Source: Bacteroidota bacterium
GTDB lineage: Bacteria; Bacteroidota; Bacteroidia; Cytophagales; Cyclobacteriaceae
DNA length: 64,000 bases
Assembly (NCBI GenBank): GCA_947470895.1
Contig: CANIVF010000002.1
Coordinates: forward strand, 1 to 64,000
Reading direction: 5' to 3'
The notes under the pieces are model-generated. The model saw only the letters and a program-made list of their open reading frames with translations. It made no database searches and was not told the origin of the DNA. The translations under genes were made by a program, and so were the position numbers. This document shows positions 10,361 through 19,660 of the stretch, in pieces. The stretch's first letter is position 1. Every line of letters starts with the position of its first letter.

Positions 10361-11251
10361 ATGAAAAACATAGCTGTCATTGGTTCTGGCACGATGGGAA
10401 ATGGAATTGCCCATATTTTTGCCCAGCACGGATTTTCTGTTACCCTTATTGATATCTCAGAAGATGCCCTTAAAAAGGCAGAGGCCACCATTGAAAAAAA
10501 TCTTGGCCGACAGGTTGAAAAAGGATTGATTAAAGAAGAGAACAAGAAGAACGCTTTGGCCAATCTTTCTACGACCACCTTTATGAAAGAAGGGGTGCGC
10601 GATGCCGAACTGGTTATTGAGGCCGCCACCGAAAATATTGATTTGAAACTGAAGATATTCAAAGAACTTGACGAAAGCACGAAGCCCAATACCATTCTTG
10701 CCAGCAACACATCATCTATTTCCATCACTAAAATTGCCTCAATAACGAAGAGCCCTGACTTGGTGATTGGTATGCATTTTATGAACCCAGTGCCCGTGAT
10801 GAAACTGGTAGAAGTGATTCGGGGATACCGAACGAGCGATGCAGCGACTGCTCAAATTATGGAACTTTCCAAAAAACTGGATAAGATCCCTGTTGAAGTA
10901 AATGACTATCCGGGCTTTATAGCCAACCGACTTTTAATGCCCATGATCAATGAGGCCATCTGTGCATTATATGAGGGTGTTGCCGGTGTAGAAGAAATTG
11001 ATACGGTGATGAAATTGGGAATGGCGCATCCGATGGGTCCGTTGCAGCTAGCTGATTTTATCGGCCTAGATGTCTGCTTATCTATACTTCATGTTCTCTA
11101 TGATGGATTTGGAAATCCAAAATATGCACCATGCCCAATATTGGTAAACATGGTGCAAGCCGGCCACCGTGGTGTAAAAACCGGAAGTGGTTTTTATCAA
11201 TACAAAGCGGCTAGCAAAGAATTAGTGGTCGCTGAACGATTTAGAAAATGA
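10361..11251 (+). CDS. hbd: 3-hydroxybutyryl-CoA dehydrogenase (3-hydroxyacyl-CoA dehydrogenase family)
   Basis: Rossmann GSGTMGNGIAHIFAQHGF; NDYPGFIANRLLMPMINEA; HPMGPLQLADFIGLD. Confidence 0.92.
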   Translation: MKNIAVIGSGTMGNGIAHIFAQHGFSVTLIDISEDALKKAEATIEKNLGRQVEKGLIKEENKKNALANLSTTTFMKEGVRDAELVIEAATENIDLKLKIFKELDESTKPNTILASNTSSISITKIASITKSPDLVIGMHFMNPVPVMKLVEVIRGYRTSDAATAQIMELSKKLDKIPVEVNDYPGFIANRLLMPMINEAICALYEGVAGVEEIDTVMKLGMAHPMGPLQLADFIGLDVCLSILHVLYDGFGNPKYAPCPILVNMVQAGHRGVKTGSGFYQYKAASKELVVAERFRK

Positions 11252-11544
11252 GTGAGGAAAAAGACAAAAGGTTTATTTCGTATTGGAACGAAGAACGTAA
11301 GAAAAACCGCTGGCTGTTTGCTTTTCAACAAGGAGTACTCCGGTTTGTCTGGCCAGTTTATTTTGGCTCCGAATTGTTCAAATATTTTATTCGGAGGGGA
11401 GAGCCTAACTACGTGTTTTCACCGGAGCTATTCGTATCAGGATTTGTGATCTGGACTGGTCTAGCCTTACTGGCTTACCAGTTTTTTATGTGGCCTACGT
11501 ATGAAAAACGTTATAAACGTTTAACAAAAAAAGAGAGCGATTAG
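11248..11544 (+). CDS. Hypothetical membrane protein
   Basis: 98 aa with two hydrophobic segments; overlaps the upstream stop by 4 nt. Confidence 0.55.
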   Translation: MSEEKDKRFISYWNEERKKNRWLFAFQQGVLRFVWPVYFGSELFKYFIRRGEPNYVFSPELFVSGFVIWTGLALLAYQFFMWPTYEKRYKRLTKKESD

Positions 11545-11559
11545 AGCTCTCCTTTTTTT
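11526..11559. terminator. Bidirectional terminator between convergent genes
   Basis: AAAAAAA-GAGAGC...GCTCTC-C-TTTTTTT between 11544(+) and 11577(-). Confidence 0.65.
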
Positions 11560-11576
11560 ATTGATCAACTTTACAA

Positions 11577-11951
11577 TTACTTCTTCAACAAGTCTCTGAT
11601 TTCGGTTAACAACTGAATGTCCGCAGGTGGTGCAGCCGGATCGGCAGGAGCAGCTTCCTCTTTCTTTTTCACGGAGTTAATTCCTTTTACAATCAAGAAA
11701 AGAACCAAAGCAATAATAACGAAGTTGATTAAGGCAGATAGAAACATACCATATTTGACAGCTCCAAAAACGGTTAAATCTTCGAGCCGCGTAAGATTAG
11801 CAGCTTCTAAAGCTGGCTTCAAAAGCAACGGAGTGATTACATCATTGATGAATGAACTTACAATAGCACCGAAGGCCCCGCCAATAATGACACCGACCGC
11901 TAGGTCAATTACGTTGCCACGCATGGCAAAAGCTTTAAATTCTTTTAGCAT
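11577..11951 (-). CDS. mscL: Large-conductance mechanosensitive channel MscL
   Basis: MLKEFKAFAMRGNVIDLAVGVIIGGAFGAIVSSFINDVITPL is the canonical MscL N-terminus. Confidence 0.95.
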   Translation of the reverse strand: MLKEFKAFAMRGNVIDLAVGVIIGGAFGAIVSSFINDVITPLLLKPALEAANLTRLEDLTVFGAVKYGMFLSALINFVIIALVLFLIVKGINSVKKKEEAAPADPAAPPADIQLLTEIRDLLKK

Positions 11952-12037
11952 AAATTATATTAGGTTAAGGTTGTTGATCCGAAATTAAGAAAAGAAAATG
12001 AATTTAGTTTTCCTTCAGGTTGTCTATGTCTTAGCCC

Positions 12038-12814
12038 CTACTTTAGAATCTGACCCTCTTCCAATAAAATAGCATATTTATACCCGGATCCAAAATCTTT
12101 GTTGAGCACGACTTTGCCAACCATAGTAACGGTATGCCCTTCGGGAATTAATACACTGCTGGTGATAACCAAATCATAATCGTCTTTGCTTCCGTCTTTA
12201 AGATGCATCCAATTACGACCCATGATGTTGGGATTGACCTTCGTGCACTGACCACTAATCTGAATCGTTTTTCCAGAATACTTTTGTGGGTTGGCTACAA
12301 GATCAGCAATTTTAACTGAGCCTTTCACAGCTAGGTTTCCAGCACTTTTAATGGTGACTGTCTTTGTTTCAACCTGTGAATTTTGTGAAGCATGATCGGC
12401 CTCTACGACAGAGGATACCAAATACATCTTTTCAAATACACGATTGTGCTCCTTGCTTTCAAAGTTTGTTTTCAGCAGGCCATCGCGGTAAAAATAGGTT
12501 CCACCAATAGTTACTTCCATTTTCGATGTAGCAATCCAGAATTCTTCCTGTCCCTCCTTCACCCGAAGATAAACATACCGTGTAGTAGGCAATGATTCCA
12601 GAATAGTAACGGTGTGTACATCTTCTACATTGACATTAGCCAGTTTGGGCAAATCGGTGAGTACTGGAAAAGGATTTTCTTGTGAAAGAATGCCGGTGCC
12701 CTCTGTGGCATTCTCAGAATTTGCAGTAATGACTTTGGGGTCTTTACTACAACTCATCACTATGATAGCAATACAGCTTAGTTGGATCAATCGTATGAGA
12801 TAATTTGTTTTCAT
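12038..12814 (-). CDS. Lipoprotein with OB-fold-like C-terminal domain, last gene of cytochrome cluster
   Basis: Lipobox (IVMSCSKD); OB-fold-like YSGKTIQISGQCTKVNPNIMGRNWMHLKDGSKDDYDLVIT...GHTVTMVGKVVLNKDFG. Confidence 0.6.
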   Translation of the reverse strand: MKTNYLIRLIQLSCIAIIVMSCSKDPKVITANSENATEGTGILSQENPFPVLTDLPKLANVNVEDVHTVTILESLPTTRYVYLRVKEGQEEFWIATSKMEVTIGGTYFYRDGLLKTNFESKEHNRVFEKMYLVSSVVEADHASQNSQVETKTVTIKSAGNLAVKGSVKIADLVANPQKYSGKTIQISGQCTKVNPNIMGRNWMHLKDGSKDDYDLVITSSVLIPEGHTVTMVGKVVLNKDFGSGYKYAILLEEGQILK

Positions 12815-12828
12815 TGACTTATTGTTTG

Positions 12829-14406
12829 TTAAAAGTTTTTACTAATCCTTGCGTTTACTCGATAGTTGTCCTCTTCAGATGACATGGTTGACAATTCACC
12901 TAAAACACTCAGGTTCATTTTTTTTGCTAACCGATAATTAAGGCTTGCACCATAGTACTGCTGACTATTCTTCATTTCGCGACTTGAATACGTGTAGTTC
13001 GCCATTCGATAATAAATATCCGCATCGAGTTTTTCTTTAATCAAAGATCTTGAATGCCTGAACGAGAAAATCTTACTTTCGAGATAAGATGATTTATTTT
13101 CATTGTAGTTGATAAACAACATTCCTCCCAGCCCGGGCACTTTTGACCAGTTGAAATAAGCATTCAGGTTGTCCGACACATTGAGGTTATTGCTTTGAAA
13201 TCGTCTGCTATAATTTGCTCCGATGTTGATAAACTTTATCGGCCGAAGGTTCAATCGGTACCTGATTCCCTGCCTGGCTTCATCATTATCCAGGATACGC
13301 TCTATTTCAGTTTTCAGAGTTTCGTAGTAAATAATCTGCTTGCGCGAATCATACGAAACATTAATGTCAATCCATTTCGCGAGTTGATATCCCATCGAAA
13401 CGTATAGATTGGTAAGCCTGATATCGCCCATCGAATCGGAATTCACCTTATTGTAAAGATCAAGCTCAAAGGATGAAAATAGAGTGAGCTTTTGGCCTAT
13501 GGTACTTGAGTGCTGAAAGTATCCATATCGTCTGTCTACGTTACCATTATTATCCTGTTCCATCACCCCAAGCGTGGTTTGCGAGTAGAGTGATTTGTTT
13601 TCTCCTTTCAAACCAATATAACCACCATATTGAGATAAATCGCGATTAAAAGTATAATCCACAATATCTGGCCTGTAGCCAACCAACATACCCATATAGA
13701 AATTCCCAAAATGCTTTTCGGCTTGTAGTCCGTCAATCGCCCCGAGGGATGATGCTTTAGGATTTATTTTTCTTCCTACCGAGATCGACATGGTGGGGCT
13801 TACATCAATTCGGATGGCCAGATTATAAATATTTAATACATCTTTATCCTTGATGTACGTACTATCCTTAATTCTAAATGTTTGTCTGTAATTAATATAC
13901 GTTTCCAGCGAAAATTTAGAATTATCAATATGGTTTGCATCCATAGAAAAACGATACATGGTTCTATGTATATCTCCCTGAATTGCTGAAAAACTACTAT
14001 AACTCGCTGCTGAAATTACTCCTCTTAAGGATTTGTTATTCCTTAACGGCAGCTTAGAAGTTATAGTGATTGTTGTGGTTTTCTTGACTTGTTCCTGAAC
14101 CACTTGTTTTTCGACCCGGGTTGTTTTATGAACGATATCGTCTCCTACTTTTACTTCACATCCTTTGATGAGTGATGCCACGCACGACATGGATGACTTG
14201 TTCTTTACAATCAAACAAGGGCTCTGGATTTTATTACGACTAACCATAAGGGTATCTCCGATCTCAACATTTTGCGTTGTTTCAAACTTGACATACGCAT
14301 TCGTGGAAGTAACAAAAGTCACTTTCCCTTGCAAAGGTGGTCTTTGACCAAAGCAGGTGCTTAACCTTAGATGCAAGATGAATAGTATGAGCAAGGTCCT
14401 TATCAT
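12829..14406 (-). CDS. Outer-membrane beta-barrel protein (candidate porin partner of the multiheme cytochromes)
   Basis: Signal peptide, many alternating amphipathic strands, C-terminal Phe (NARISKNF); start overlaps the upstream cytochrome stop (TAATG). Confidence 0.65.
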   Translation of the reverse strand: MIRTLLILFILHLRLSTCFGQRPPLQGKVTFVTSTNAYVKFETTQNVEIGDTLMVSRNKIQSPCLIVKNKSSMSCVASLIKGCEVKVGDDIVHKTTRVEKQVVQEQVKKTTTITITSKLPLRNNKSLRGVISAASYSSFSAIQGDIHRTMYRFSMDANHIDNSKFSLETYINYRQTFRIKDSTYIKDKDVLNIYNLAIRIDVSPTMSISVGRKINPKASSLGAIDGLQAEKHFGNFYMGMLVGYRPDIVDYTFNRDLSQYGGYIGLKGENKSLYSQTTLGVMEQDNNGNVDRRYGYFQHSSTIGQKLTLFSSFELDLYNKVNSDSMGDIRLTNLYVSMGYQLAKWIDINVSYDSRKQIIYYETLKTEIERILDNDEARQGIRYRLNLRPIKFINIGANYSRRFQSNNLNVSDNLNAYFNWSKVPGLGGMLFINYNENKSSYLESKIFSFRHSRSLIKEKLDADIYYRMANYTYSSREMKNSQQYYGASLNYRLAKKMNLSVLGELSTMSSEEDNYRVNARISKNF

Positions 14407-16742
14407 TATCTACTACCTCGTGGATGACAATTCAGGCACGCGTTGCTTGCATAGACATAACCATTCTCACCTTGGTGATCGCTATCAACCTTGGTCTTAT
14501 TATTATGTTGGTGGCAATCAATACAACTAAATACAGCATAGTTGCTGCTATTCGTATGACATTCTGTGCAAGACGTCCAGGCATCTTTGTGTCTTCCACT
14601 ATATATCGGAAAGTACATTCCATCATGATCGAAAGTTGCCGGAGTCCATGCCGTTTGGGTATGGCACTGCTTGCAATCATTAGGGAAATGTGCTGCCGTA
14701 TGATTCGGATTTGTAGTTGTATTGTAATCCGTTTGGTGACAACCCACGCATGTATTAGGTGTATTCACATACCCGGCAGCATGACACTGTACACAGTTGC
14801 TGGCAATCGTCTTATGCGCTTCCACCAATGGATAGATCGTGTTATGATCAAAATTAGAAGGGATCCATGCCGACTCGGTGTGACACTGTTTACAATCTGT
14901 AGGAAATAGTGCCGCTTTGTGATTAGGATTTGCAGTGGCGTTATAATCCGTCAAGTGACATCCCACGCAAGTGTTTGGTGTATTCACATAACCAGCAGCA
15001 TGACATTGCACACAATTTTTGGAAATAGATTGATGAGCTCCCCCTAAAGGATAGATGGTGTTATGATCAAAATTAGAAGGGATCCATGCTGACTCGGTAT
15101 GACATTGTTTACAGTCGGTAGGAAACTGAGCTGTCTTATGATTTGGATTTGCTGTGGTATTGTAATCCGTTAAGTGACATCCCACACACGTGTTGGGTGT
15201 ATTCAAATAACCAGCGGCATGGCATTGCACACAATTACTGGCAATGGGTTTATGAGCGCCTAGTAATGGATAGATCGTATTATGATCAAAACTTGATGGA
15301 GTCCATGCTGACTCGCTATGACATTGTTTACAATCAGTAGGAAACTGAGCTGTCTTATGATTCGGATTTGCTGTGGCATTGTAATCCGTTAAGTGACATC
15401 CCACGCAAGTATTGGGTGTATTCAGATAGCCAGCCGCATGGCATTCAACACAGTTATTCGCAATTGATTTATGTACACCTAATAAAGGGTAGACTGTGTT
15501 ATGATCAAAACTTGATGGCGTCCATGCCGACTCGGTATGGCATTGTTTACAATCATTCGAAAACTGAGCCGCTTTATGATTCGGATTTACTGTGGTATTG
15601 TAATCCGTTAAGTGACATCCCACACACGTGTTGGGTGTATTGACATAGCCAGCAGCATGACATTGAATGCATTCATTGGCAATTGATTTATGAGCACCCT
15701 GCAATGGATAAACCGTATTGTGGTCGAAATTTGATGGTGACCACGCAGACTCAGAATGACATTGTATACAGTCGGTATTGATTTGGGCTGTCTTGTGATT
15801 CGGTTTTACTGTAGTATTATAGTCCGTTAAATGACATCCTACGCATGTATTTGGTGTATTCACATAACCAGCAGCGTGACATTCAACACAGTTGTTAGCA
15901 ATTGATTTGTGAGCACCTTGCAAGGGGTAGATTTTGTTGTGATCAAAATTGGAAGGCGTCCATGCTTCGATGCTGTGACATTCTGTACAGGTTTTGGGAA
16001 AATTATTAATAGTATGATTAGGTTCTTTGGTAGCAGAATAGTCCATCAAATGGCAACTGGCACATTCTGGTGAAGCATCCGAATATTTACCAGTGACATG
16101 GCATTGTTTACAATCCTGTATGGCGTGGCCTAAGGTGAGCGGAAAAAAGTCATGATTGACGAGTTCTGAATTCCACCCATCCGAAGAAAAGGGATCATGA
16201 CATTCAGCACAATTAGTTGAATAACTTGCTTTTTGATGATCCGGTGTTTTTGTGTTTAAATAATCATCCCGATGACAATTAACACAATCATTTCCGATGC
16301 GATCAAACCTTAAGTTAGTCTCTGATACATGGCAATCCACACAACTCGGAGCAGTATGCGAACCCGCCAGCGGAAATCCATTGGCCTCGTGCAGTTCAGG
16401 AATGTTATCAACGATCCAGCTTTTGGGTGTATGGCATCGTGCACAATCATTTCCCACCGACATGCTATGAACATCGGTATGGCAATTAACACATTCTGCT
16501 GGCGCATTTGAAAAAACTAAGGAAGTATGACAAGCCTTACAATCGGTTTGCGAATGGTTTCCTACTAATGGAAAGGTGGTTGCATCATGATTGAAGTTCA
16601 GTTTTTTCCGAATGGGCAACCAGCCTGAAGAATAATGGCAACCAGCACAATCGATTTTGAGCGACTCGCCATGTGGCGATTGTGCGTAGGTCTGAATGAT
16701 AAAACCAAATAGAACAAGGATTATTGATGACAGTCTATACAT
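14406..16742 (-). CDS. Multiheme cytochrome c, 31 CxxCH motifs, with tandem triheme repeats
   Basis: 31 CxxCH motifs counted by hand in 778 aa; Sec signal peptide (MYRLSSIILVLFGFIIQTYAQ). Confidence 0.93.
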   Translation of the reverse strand: MYRLSSIILVLFGFIIQTYAQSPHGESLKIDCAGCHYSSGWLPIRKKLNFNHDATTFPLVGNHSQTDCKACHTSLVFSNAPAECVNCHTDVHSMSVGNDCARCHTPKSWIVDNIPELHEANGFPLAGSHTAPSCVDCHVSETNLRFDRIGNDCVNCHRDDYLNTKTPDHQKASYSTNCAECHDPFSSDGWNSELVNHDFFPLTLGHAIQDCKQCHVTGKYSDASPECASCHLMDYSATKEPNHTINNFPKTCTECHSIEAWTPSNFDHNKIYPLQGAHKSIANNCVECHAAGYVNTPNTCVGCHLTDYNTTVKPNHKTAQINTDCIQCHSESAWSPSNFDHNTVYPLQGAHKSIANECIQCHAAGYVNTPNTCVGCHLTDYNTTVNPNHKAAQFSNDCKQCHTESAWTPSSFDHNTVYPLLGVHKSIANNCVECHAAGYLNTPNTCVGCHLTDYNATANPNHKTAQFPTDCKQCHSESAWTPSSFDHNTIYPLLGAHKPIASNCVQCHAAGYLNTPNTCVGCHLTDYNTTANPNHKTAQFPTDCKQCHTESAWIPSNFDHNTIYPLGGAHQSISKNCVQCHAAGYVNTPNTCVGCHLTDYNATANPNHKAALFPTDCKQCHTESAWIPSNFDHNTIYPLVEAHKTIASNCVQCHAAGYVNTPNTCVGCHQTDYNTTTNPNHTAAHFPNDCKQCHTQTAWTPATFDHDGMYFPIYSGRHKDAWTSCTECHTNSSNYAVFSCIDCHQHNNKTKVDSDHQGENGYVYASNACLNCHPRGSR
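14661..15989 (-). repeat. Tandem repeat, 6 units of 219 bp (73 aa), inside the 31-heme cytochrome gene
   Basis: CVGCH codons at 14736, 14955, 15174, 15393, 15612 and 15831, i.e. exact 219-nt spacing; units read CVGCHxTDYNxTxxPNHKxAxFPTDCKQCHxESAWxPSxFDHNTxYPLxGAHxxIxxNCVxCHAAGYxNTPNT. Confidence 0.95.
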
Positions 16743-18310
16743 TGGAATTTGGTTATTTTATATTCTACTAAAATTTTTCCATCCTTCTCATACGGTTTAT
16801 GGCACTGGCGGCATTCTACCTTGGCATGCTTACCATCCAAAGGAAATTTTGTTTGGTTGTGATCAAACTTACTGGGGAACCAGGTTTCAGAATCATGGCA
16901 TCGAGTGCAATCCGTAGCGCCCTTCACCTCAAAACGATTACCGTGAATATTCTTGTGGCATTCAGTGCACGTTGAACTATTTTTTCTGAATGACCATCGA
17001 TCTTCACTTACATGACATGAAAAACACGGTGTAGCAGCATGAGCTCCCTGCAAAGGAAATTTTGTTTTCTGATGTTGATCGGCAGAATATGAGGTATGCT
17101 TAAAATCTTCAGCCAGGGAGTGACATTCGATACAATCAGGAGAAATTCCGTTCTTCAAAAATTCACCTTTGTGATAATCCTTATGACAGTTTTTGCATGC
17201 TGAGAAATTAATCGCTTCCGTATATTTTCCCTTATGACAAAGTTTACAATCCACGCCTACATGCTTTCCCACGAGAGGATAATCAGTTGCACTATGATTG
17301 AATGTATATAGTGATTTAATAGATTTGAAATCCGTTTCCACATGGCACTTTGCACACGTGTTACCCATCTTTCCTGTATGGATATCTTTATGGCATGCTA
17401 TACATTGAGTTTCTTCTACATTTGGCCAATAAGCAAAAGCCGTTGCAGCAGTGCTGGTGTTTTTATGACAACTGAAACAATGCACCGTTTTGTGCTTTCC
17501 CATCAAAGCAAAATCGGTAGTTGTGTGATCGAATCGATTCTTACCAATAAATTCCTTAAATGAATTTTCTGTATGACACTGTGTGCATTTGCCCTCGATG
17601 CGGCTCTTGTGTGGATCGGTGTGACAAGCCACACAATCGTTATGAGGAATATTGGTAAACTCTTGAAATTGCTTTCCGTTTCTTGTGATTGTCTTATGAC
17701 ATTCCTTGCAATCCACTTCAACATGTTTACCGCCAAGTTTAAACTTGGTCAGATTATGATCAAACTTTGAAGCCGGTTTAAAGGCTTTCATATCATGACA
17801 TTTAACACAATCATTGGATAACGTTTTTTGATGATAATCTTCATGGCAAGTGAGACACTCCTGTTTCAAACCCAGAAAAGTTTCCTTTTTCTTTTTAATC
17901 TCCTGGCTTTGAATATTGCCACTCTTATGGCATTCCCTGCACTCTACCGTGGCATGTGCACCTTCGAGTTTATATTGGGTGAGGGCATGGTTGAATTTCC
18001 TTTCATCAAATCGCACCATGTCAAATTTTATTCCATGATGCTCGCTGTGGCACGCAAAGCAATCTTTACCCTTTACGTCCACACTAACATGGTACCCCTT
18101 ATTGAGTTTGACCAGCGACTGAAGGTCTTTATGACAATCCAGGCATTTATTATTGTTTACCTTCTTTCCCAGGTCATGGCATAAGGTACACTTACTCATA
18201 CCTTCCAAATCGCTATGGGCCTGAGAGAGATCTCCAGGTGATAATTGTCCATAACTAATTGAATTTGCTAGTACCATTATACTTAATATAAATACCCACC
18301 TGAGTCTCAC
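16721..18310 (-). CDS. Multiheme cytochrome c, 20 CxxCH motifs
   Basis: 20 CxxCH motifs counted by hand in 529 aa; Sec signal peptide; 22-bp overlap with downstream cytochrome gene. Confidence 0.93.
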   Translation of the reverse strand: MRLRWVFILSIMVLANSISYGQLSPGDLSQAHSDLEGMSKCTLCHDLGKKVNNNKCLDCHKDLQSLVKLNKGYHVSVDVKGKDCFACHSEHHGIKFDMVRFDERKFNHALTQYKLEGAHATVECRECHKSGNIQSQEIKKKKETFLGLKQECLTCHEDYHQKTLSNDCVKCHDMKAFKPASKFDHNLTKFKLGGKHVEVDCKECHKTITRNGKQFQEFTNIPHNDCVACHTDPHKSRIEGKCTQCHTENSFKEFIGKNRFDHTTTDFALMGKHKTVHCFSCHKNTSTAATAFAYWPNVEETQCIACHKDIHTGKMGNTCAKCHVETDFKSIKSLYTFNHSATDYPLVGKHVGVDCKLCHKGKYTEAINFSACKNCHKDYHKGEFLKNGISPDCIECHSLAEDFKHTSYSADQHQKTKFPLQGAHAATPCFSCHVSEDRWSFRKNSSTCTECHKNIHGNRFEVKGATDCTRCHDSETWFPSKFDHNQTKFPLDGKHAKVECRQCHKPYEKDGKILVEYKITKFQCIDCHQ

Positions 18311-18316
18311 GGTCTG

Positions 18317-19660
18317 TTAATTATGCTTCTTCATAACGTGACCAAACCTTTTAGTAATTTCCACTCCAGCATTTTTAAGAAATTGCGTAGGCAATTCTCC
18401 TCCCGCAAAAATGTAAACCAGGTCATTTTCGAATTCCCTGATATCTTCATCAGCCTTTATTAAAATTGTTTTTTCACTAATAGAAACTAAATCTGAGTTA
18501 AACATCACCTGAAGTGATTTACTGGCGATAGCCTGCTCCACGTTCGCTTTGTTTTTAGGCTTTAGTCTTGAAAATTTATCACTTCGGTAAGATAGGATAA
18601 CGCTATTTTTATCATTCAAAAGCAAAGCCGATTCAATGGCTGAATCACCACCACCAACTACAACAACTTTTTTATTGGAGATTCTCTCTGGCTCCAGCAG
18701 TCGGTAAGCCACTTTTTGAAGATCTTCTCCTACAACATTTAACTTTCTAGGGCTTCCTCTCCGCCCGATTGCCAGAAGAACATTATTGGTTATGTATTCA
18801 TCACCAGTATTGGTTACAAGTTTAAAGGTTCCGTTGAGCAGCGGTTTAATGTCGTTTACCTTAGTGTGCTCTTTGATCTTAAGATCGTTTTCCGAAGTTA
18901 CCTTAGTCCACAAGCTGAGCAATTCGTCTTTTGTTGTATCGGTCAGTTTTATCTTGCCAAATAGTGGTAAATCCATAGGGGAAGTCATAACCACTTTAGT
19001 TCTTGGAAAAGTGTAGACTGTGCCACCGAGCGAATTTTGCTCTATCGTGATGCTTTTTAAACCATGTTTTTTTGCAGCCAGTGAGGCAGAGATTCCCGCT
19101 GGGCCAGCTCCGACAATAACCACATCAAGCACATTTTCTATATTTCGCTTTTTGCGCTTTATAATATTCTCTATGGCTTGCTGACCTTGCTCAACGCTGT
19201 TCTTAATCAATCCCATTCCACCTAATTCTCCTGCGATATAGATGCCTTGTATATTGGTTTCAAAATTCTTATTTACATGAGGCAAGTCAACACCCCTCGA
19301 TTCTGTTCCAATACGCAATGAAATAGCCTCCACAGGACAGGCGTGAAAACAAGCACCGTGACCAACACAATTTGAAGCATTGATTACTGTTACCTTGCCT
19401 TCGTTCAATCCTAAAATATCCTTTTCAGGGCAGGCCGTTATGCAGGCCGCACTTCCTATACAGGTGTTGAGATCAATATAGGGATGAAGCGAAACTGGTT
19501 CGAATAATCCTTCTGCTTTAGCAACAGAAACTTTTTGTCTTGTCTTCGCTGTCTTCGCCTTATCGTTCCTTAAATAGAAGTATACCACTACCGCGCACAG
19601 TAGAGCCAGAGTTCCGTAAATTAATATTTGCTCTATCAGTACTTCCATCAGAATATCCAT
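18317..19660 (-). CDS. Membrane-anchored NAD(P)/FAD-dependent oxidoreductase with ferredoxin-type 4Fe-4S domain
   Basis: N-terminal TM helix; CIGSAACITACP and CVGHGACFHACP; two Rossmann motifs (VVIVGAGPAGISASLAAKKHG, VVVVGGGDSAIESALLL). Confidence 0.85.
   Translation of the reverse strand: MDILMEVLIEQILIYGTLALLCAVVVYFYLRNDKAKTAKTRQKVSVAKAEGLFEPVSLHPYIDLNTCIGSAACITACPEKDILGLNEGKVTVINASNCVGHGACFHACPVEAISLRIGTESRGVDLPHVNKNFETNIQGIYIAGELGGMGLIKNSVEQGQQAIENIIKRKKRNIENVLDVVIVGAGPAGISASLAAKKHGLKSITIEQNSLGGTVYTFPRTKVVMTSPMDLPLFGKIKLTDTTKDELLSLWTKVTSENDLKIKEHTKVNDIKPLLNGTFKLVTNTGDEYITNNVLLAIGRRGSPRKLNVVGEDLQKVAYRLLEPERISNKKVVVVGGGDSAIESALLLNDKNSVILSYRSDKFSRLKPKNKANVEQAIASKSLQVMFNSDLVSISEKTILIKADEDIREFENDLVYIFAGGELPTQFLKNAGVEITKRFGHVMKKHN

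Noticed and set aside
14424-15643. Plus-strand ORFs 14424..14909, 15143..15340 and 15368..15643 with apparent internal repeats
   Set aside because: Antisense shadows of the 219-bp cytochrome repeat; the minus frame with CxxCH periodicity is clearly the coding one.
14661-15989. Possible CRISPR-like or non-coding tandem array
   Set aside because: The 219-bp periodicity is in frame and encodes conserved CxxCH units; no short repeat/spacer structure and no cas genes seen in the window.
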